DNA from: JBFWUW01 sp050247075
Lineage (GTDB): Bacteria > Planctomycetota > Planctomycetia > Pirellulales > JBFWUW01
Direction: 5' to 3'
NCBI GenBank assembly: GCA_050247075.1
Contig: JBFWUW010000044.1
Span: forward strand, 1-58,192
Length of the DNA: 58,192 nt
Shown: positions 54,513 to 58,192 of the stretch, one piece after another
Layout: every line of letters starts with the position of its first letter
Numbering within the stretch: the first letter of the stretch is position 1
Position numbers and translations under genes: made by a program
Notes under the pieces: model-generated
Database searches by the model: none
What the model saw: only the letters and a program-made list of their open reading frames with translations
Told to the model about the DNA's origin: nothing

Positions 54513-56162
54513 ATGAAACTCTCCGCCATCGGCTTGGTCTCCGCGATCCTGTGCCCTCTGTGTGCCTGTATTCCGCTCGTCGGCGATGGTGCCCAAGCTG
54601 GCGAGATAGACGCGCGGATCGAAGCGGGTGCGGGCGGTTCACTGGCTGGCCCGGCCAGCGATGCCGAGTTCTTGCGCAGGGCCTCGCTCGATTTCACCGG
54701 CACCATCGCCACCGCGAAAAGAGCGCGGGCCTTCCTGGCCGATGCCGACCCGCACAAGCGCGACACCTTGATTGCGCAACTGCTTGCCAGTCCCGAGTTC
54801 CCCCGCCGCATGCAAGAAGCCGTCAGCGTCATGTGGCTGGAACGCCGCGCCAGCGGTGCCGTGCCGGACGACGCTTGGCGCAAGTATCTGCACGACGCCT
54901 TTGCCGCGAATAAGCCCTGGAACGTGCTGGTTCGCGAGCTTGTGGCGGCGGATGGCACCGATGCGGCCTCGCAACCGGCGATTCGTTTTTTGGTGGATGG
55001 CGGCCGGGCCGATCCCGATGTGGCCACGCTCGATTTCGCCCGGCTGTTTTTGGGCATGAATCTGGCTTGCGCCCGCTGCCACGACCATCCACAGATCGAG
55101 GACTACAAGCAGGCCCATTTCTACGGACTGTACGCCTACCTCAGCCCCACCAAACTGGTCAACGACAAACAGCAGCGCCCGTTGCTGTTCGAGAATCCGA
55201 CCAAACAGCCCCTGGAATTTGTGTCGGTGTTTTTCCCCAGCGACAAAAAGACCAGCGGCCCCCAACTGCCGGATGGTCCCGCTGTGGAGATTCCCACGTT
55301 CGCCGAGGGGGAGGAATTTGCGGTGCCGGCCGCCGACGGGCTGCCTGGCGTTCCCAAGTTTCAACCACGAAAGCTGCTGGCCGAGCAACTGGTGTCGCAG
55401 CGGCGGTTTGCCCGAAACGCCGTGAACCGCTTTTGGTTTTTGATGTTTGGCCGGGGGCTGGTGCATCCCTTGGATTTTGACCATAGCCAGAACCCCCCCT
55501 CGCATCCGGAACTGCTGGACGAACTGACCGACGGTTTTCAGGCTCACGATTTTGACGTTCGCTGGCTGCTGCAAGAGATAGCTCGCTCGGCGGCCTATCA
55601 ACGTAGCGGCGTCGTACCAGCGGGTGCCGACATGGCGGAGATCGGCAAGGCCAGCTACCGCACGCTCCCCTTGCGTCCCCTGTCGGCCGAGCAACTCGCC
55701 CGCGGCCTGGCAGAGGCTTTGGGGCAACGGGCCAGGCTCGATGCCGCGACGCCGGGCGAAAAGCCGATCAGCTACAAAGACTATTCCAACGGGCGGACCG
55801 AGATTCCCGCCAATTGGCGCGACGTGTTAACCGTCTTCGCGGGTGCGTTCGGCAATCCGGCCGGAGAGGCGGAGATGGAGTTTCAACCGTCGGTCGAACA
55901 CGCCTTGTTTCTGGCCAACGACCGCCTGATTCGCGATTGGCTGCAACCGCGCGAGGGGAGCCTGACAGCCCGGCTGAACCAGATCGCCGACCCGGCCGCG
56001 GCGGCGGACGAAATCTACCTCAGCCTGCTGGGCCGGCCCGCCACGGACGAGGAGCGGGGCGAAATCGTCGCCTGGCTCTCCACCCCCGACATCGACCGAG
56101 CGTTGGCCGTGCAAGACATTGTCCTAGCCTTGATCACGTCGGCGGAGTTTCGGTTGTATTGA
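54513..56162 (+). CDS. DUF1549/DUF1553 protein with a CxxCH motif
   Basis: A 549-residue exported protein. Signal-like MKLSAIGLVSAILCPLCACI leads into DUF1549 (about 35-215), with SDAEFLRRASLDFTGTI and a single CARCHDHP haem-type motif near 188-195. The DUF1553 part follows at about 290-540 (LLAEQLVSQRRFARNAVNRF, FGRGLVHPLDFDHSQNPPSH). Planctomycete relatives often carry an extra cytochrome-like PSCyt1 domain at the N-terminus; here it is missing. An alternative ATG at 54426 overlaps the WD40 gene and lacks a signal. Last gene of the DUF1501-WD40-DUF1549 operon. Confidence 0.85.
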   Translation: MKLSAIGLVSAILCPLCACIPLVGDGAQAGEIDARIEAGAGGSLAGPASDAEFLRRASLDFTGTIATAKRARAFLADADPHKRDTLIAQLLASPEFPRRMQEAVSVMWLERRASGAVPDDAWRKYLHDAFAANKPWNVLVRELVAADGTDAASQPAIRFLVDGGRADPDVATLDFARLFLGMNLACARCHDHPQIEDYKQAHFYGLYAYLSPTKLVNDKQQRPLLFENPTKQPLEFVSVFFPSDKKTSGPQLPDGPAVEIPTFAEGEEFAVPAADGLPGVPKFQPRKLLAEQLVSQRRFARNAVNRFWFLMFGRGLVHPLDFDHSQNPPSHPELLDELTDGFQAHDFDVRWLLQEIARSAAYQRSGVVPAGADMAEIGKASYRTLPLRPLSAEQLARGLAEALGQRARLDAATPGEKPISYKDYSNGRTEIPANWRDVLTVFAGAFGNPAGEAEMEFQPSVEHALFLANDRLIRDWLQPREGSLTARLNQIADPAAAADEIYLSLLGRPATDEERGEIVAWLSTPDIDRALAVQDIVLALITSAEFRLY

Positions 56163-56190
56163 ACCGGGTTGTAGACGCCGGACTGGGCCG

Positions 56191-56239
56191 ACATGGGCGG
56201 GACGCCCATGCCCCGTGGCACGGGCATCTTGCCCGTGGC
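56191..56239. repeat. Family C repeat, complete element
   Basis: Two palindromes joined: CATGGGCGGGACGCCCATG followed after a few bases by GGCACGGGCATCTTGCCCGT. The same motifs are separated by 45 bases at 30971-31067. Confidence 0.85.
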
Positions 56240-56330
56240 GTCGTCCGCGAATTTTTCTTCTCCTTCCTTCTGGTTGGCCAAAATAATGCTACTGGGCTGA
56301 TGGCCGCGTTGAAGTGCCAAATAGTGTCTC

Positions 56331-56361
56331 GGCGAAGCTGCTGCCGTGGCATTGATGGGTG
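56331..56361 (+). repeat. Family E direct repeat, copy 1
   Basis: 31 bases starting GGCGAAGCTGCTGCCGTGGC; it matches 28 of 31 bases of the segment at 57279-57309 in the same orientation. The two copies flank the hibernation-factor-like gene. Confidence 0.7.
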
Positions 56362-56678
56362 GCCCCAATCGGGACAGAGTGAGTTGAGCCGCACTCAGCG
56401 TTTTTGGGCCGTATCGGATCGGCCAGATTAGCAGCGCCTGATTGAACGGCTATCCGTTCTTACTGTCACGCTTTGCTTGCGATCGCCGCGTGCTGGCGCT
56501 CAAGTGCCCCTTGGCTCGCGAATTCTGCCCGGACGCTTCGATCCGGCTCTTAAGGACACGCGCCTGGTTCTCGGCACCAGTGCCCTGAGAGACGTTTGTT
56601 TTCTTGGCTGGTTTCTTCTTCGCCATTGTTGTGGCCCTCTAGCAATAGTGATGGTCCGAGATGCGGCTTCGCGTCCGT

Positions 56679-57017
56679 TTATGTGGGGTGACCGCTGGCC
56701 GAGCCACCACCACGGGTCGAATCCAGCCGGCCGAATAGGGATTCGAGCAAACGTTCCATTTTGCCCGCGGCGGCCGCTACCGCATCTTCAATGCTCGCGG
56801 CCGCGTCGCTTACGACGACAGGCTCCCGGCCCGCGGGGCGCACTTCGAGTGAACACTCCAAAGGCTTCATGGACGGTTTACCACCAACGTTTTTGAGATG
56901 GAGTTCCACCCGGGTTAACCGGTTCTTGTGGCGCGCGAGCCCGTCCTCGATGGAAGCAACCACCTGCCTGAGCACGGTATCCGTGATTGGCTTGTCCGTA
57001 CTGACTTCAACTTTCAT
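56679..57017 (-). CDS. Short ribosome hibernation promoting factor-like protein (HPF/RaiA)
   Basis: A 112-residue protein resembling the short HPF/RaiA family: beginning MKVEVSTDKPITDTVLRQVV, then an amphipathic helix, a beta segment VELHLKNVGG and the late helix SIEDAVAAAAGKMERLLESL, the usual place of AID-x-av-x-kL. Members bind the ribosome decoding centre in stationary phase and hold it inactive. Lengths agree with the short form (about 95-115). GAGGTG lies 5 bases before the ATG at 57017. The similarity is fair, not strong. Both flanks carry repeat copies. Confidence 0.6.
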   Translation of the reverse strand: MKVEVSTDKPITDTVLRQVVASIEDGLARHKNRLTRVELHLKNVGGKPSMKPLECSLEVRPAGREPVVVSDAAASIEDAVAAAAGKMERLLESLFGRLDSTRGGGSASGHPT

Positions 57018-57378
57018 GTCACACCTCGATATGGATTCGAGCAAGACGAATCCGTGACGTTGCGTTCGGCACCCCTATCCGCCGGACTCCCTGATTATAC
57101 CGCTCTTGCAATCGTCTGGCACGGTTTGGATTGCGAGGAACTCGGATGTTTTCGTGATCCTAGCGCGACGGTGGTGGAAATCCCACGGCAGTATGGCCAA
57201 TGAATAGCCCGCACGCGTCGCGCCACATCGGCGGGGCGGCTGTTACATTTTGCCGAATTCCGGACTGGCTGGTCTTGCGGCGAAGCTGCTCCCGCGGCAT
57301 AGATGGGTGTACCCAACTGTCGCGGAGACATGGGCGGGACGCGCATGCTACATAGGCTTGCGTGCTTGCGCCGTTGTC
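57018..57378. other. Intergenic region with family E and diverged family C repeats
   Basis: 361 bases upstream of the hibernation-factor-like gene. Contains family E copy 2 (57279-57309) and a diverged family C motif (57328-57355, ACATGGGCGGGACGCGCATG). The part next to 57017 should carry the promoter of the HPF-like gene; no clear boxes seen. Confidence 0.5.
57279..57309 (+). repeat. Family E direct repeat, copy 2
   Basis: 31 bases starting GGCGAAGCTGCTCCCGCGGC, 28 of 31 identical to 56331-56361. It lies 18 bases before a diverged family C motif, whereas copy 1 lies about 90 bases after a complete family C element. Confidence 0.7.
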
Positions 57379-58192
57379 TCACTCCGTCCGCGCCGCCTTG
57401 ATCTCTTGCACCATTTCCAGCAGTTCGTCCAGCATCTTTACGGAGGCGTCCCGTTCCAGGCGGTTGGTGCCGAGCCAGGTTTCGTAGCCGCCCAGGCGAT
57501 GTTGGCGGGGGGTGGGGAGGTAGCCGTAGTAGCCGTGGTTGAGCGAGACCATCCAGGCGGGCTGCAAAGGGCTGCGGTCGCGGAATTCCAGGCCGATCTC
57601 GCAGAAGACCTCGCACGGCATGCTGGCCAGGCAGGCGTCGCCAAAGGTCAACACCTGTAGCGGAATGGCGGTCGTGGCGGGAATGTCGGCCAGTTTAAGC
57701 GTCCGCTCGGCGTAGATGCGCGACAGGTCGGTCTTGCCTGGCTCGGCCGGATGCGTTTCCAGCGTGGTCTTGGCCCATGAGAGTTCTTCCGGTGTTGGCT
57801 GTCGCGTGCCAATGACGGGCTCGCGGTAGCGGGCGTTCAGTCGGATATCGGTGCGATAGGCCAGTTCGGGCAGCCGGGCATGAATCTTGGCGGCGACATC
57901 CTCGGCCACGTAGCGCATCTGCTGGTACGGGGGCTGGCCAGGCCGCGGCTGGGGGAAGTTAATGTTGTTGATGTCGCCGCTGGTGCCGTTGGCCAACATC
58001 GCCACAAAGGGCGGGTCGAGCTCATCGGCTTGCAACAGCCGCGCCAGCCGCTGGCAAACCATGCCAGAATAATCGGCCGAAATGTGCCCGTCGCCCACGC
58101 CACCCACATAGTGCAGCGAATAGGTGGCAAACACCGAGATCGGCGGCCCGCCCGGCTGGCGGACGGAAATAATGGAAACGGCCGGGTCGGTT
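57379..58192 (-). CDS. Neutral/alkaline ceramidase-like protein, N-terminus outside window
   Basis: The C-terminal 270 residues of a longer protein; the frame runs off the window edge with no start needed at 58134 (PAVSIISVRQPGGPPISVFA precedes it in frame). FATYSLHYVGG and the PFVAMLANGTSGDINNINF stretch resemble the N-terminal domain family of neutral/alkaline non-lysosomal ceramidases, which planctomycetes carry in many copies and often annotate as hypothetical hydrolases. A later segment is SLNHGYYGYLPTPRQHRLGG, also typical. Ceramidases cleave the N-acyl bond of ceramide; the substrate here is unproven. This is the second possible sphingolipid link in the window. Confidence 0.7.
   Translation of the reverse strand, partial: TDPAVSIISVRQPGGPPISVFATYSLHYVGGVGDGHISADYSGMVCQRLARLLQADELDPPFVAMLANGTSGDINNINFPQPRPGQPPYQQMRYVAEDVAAKIHARLPELAYRTDIRLNARYREPVIGTRQPTPEELSWAKTTLETHPAEPGKTDLSRIYAERTLKLADIPATTAIPLQVLTFGDACLASMPCEVFCEIGLEFRDRSPLQPAWMVSLNHGYYGYLPTPRQHRLGGYETWLGTNRLERDASVKMLDELLEMVQEIKAARTE

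Larger units (their letters stand above)
56163..56678. other. Intergenic region with family C and E repeats
   Basis: 516 bases between convergent genes (DUF1549/1553 and the hibernation-factor-like gene). Contains a full family C element (56191-56239) and a family E copy (56331-56361). The remaining 300 or so bases hold short frames with no support. Confidence 0.55.

Noticed and set aside
1..58192. tRNA, rRNA and integrase-type mobile elements
   Set aside because: I scanned for CCA-ended cloverleaf patterns, conserved rRNA segments and transposase or integrase motifs and recognised none. A covariance-model search would be decisive.

Overview
The window reads as chromosomal DNA of a planctomycete, most likely of the Pirellula/Blastopirellula type. 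It is GC-rich and carries several families that are abundant in that phylum: two DUF1501 proteins with twin-arginine-like leaders, a DUF1549/DUF1553 protein with a CxxCH motif, TPR-ASPIC/UnbV and FG-GAP proteins, dockerin and cohesin domains, a zinc-ribbon Ser/Thr kinase fused to a formylglycine-generating-enzyme-like domain, and an LRR protein with an N-terminal membrane segment. This assignment is inferred from gene content; no rRNA or tRNA gene was recognised.

Layout. 1-11.4 kb: an acyl-CoA ligase with an odd 5' end, an SGNH-like secreted protein, an aldo/keto reductase, a dockerin/cohesin protein next to a membrane-anchored cohesin protein, an M48-C2 peptidase and a secreted G8/beta-helix protein. 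11.7-20.2 kb, mostly minus strand: a cation/proton antiporter with an EIIA domain, an orphan DUF1501 protein, a dihydroceramide-desaturase-like enzyme, an orphan ParA (plus strand), an LRR protein, a receiver-only response regulator and an FG-GAP protein. 20.3-29.9 kb, all plus strand: proB, moaC, a UPF0261 protein, pepT, a large TPR/ASPIC protein and ligA.

29.9-31.7 kb is a 1.8 kb non-coding nest of palindromic repeats with an AT-rich patch. 31.7-44.1 kb: the kinase-FGE fusion, a LamG domain split by a propeller-like insert, a TPR protein, a DUF2752 membrane protein, a nitrilase-superfamily protein, and a three-gene MacAB-like export operon (EF-hand-tailed adaptor, ATPase, permease). 44.2-51.8 kb: uppP, an 870 bp gene-free divergent spacer with strong hairpins, a CtpA-type protease, a b-type-like membrane protein coupled to a membrane-anchored di-haem c protein, and a secreted Gly/His/Tyr-repeat protein followed by a clear terminator. 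51.9-58.2 kb: a DUF1501-WD40-DUF1549/1553 operon, a short ribosome-hibernation-factor-like gene flanked by repeats, and the C-terminal part of a neutral-ceramidase-like protein that runs off the window.

Many products are predicted to be exported or membrane-bound, so the region mostly concerns the cell envelope, and a few housekeeping genes (proB, moaC, pepT, ligA, uppP) are embedded in it. Candidates for new biology are the cohesin/dockerin pair (possible surface assembly), the eukaryote-like sphingolipid desaturase, the cytochrome pair, the split LamG protein, the candidate structured RNA at 45.36-45.57 kb, and several dispersed palindromic repeat families. Start sites were often moved inward from the longest reading frame, to a codon with a ribosome binding site and signal peptide; these choices are inferences.
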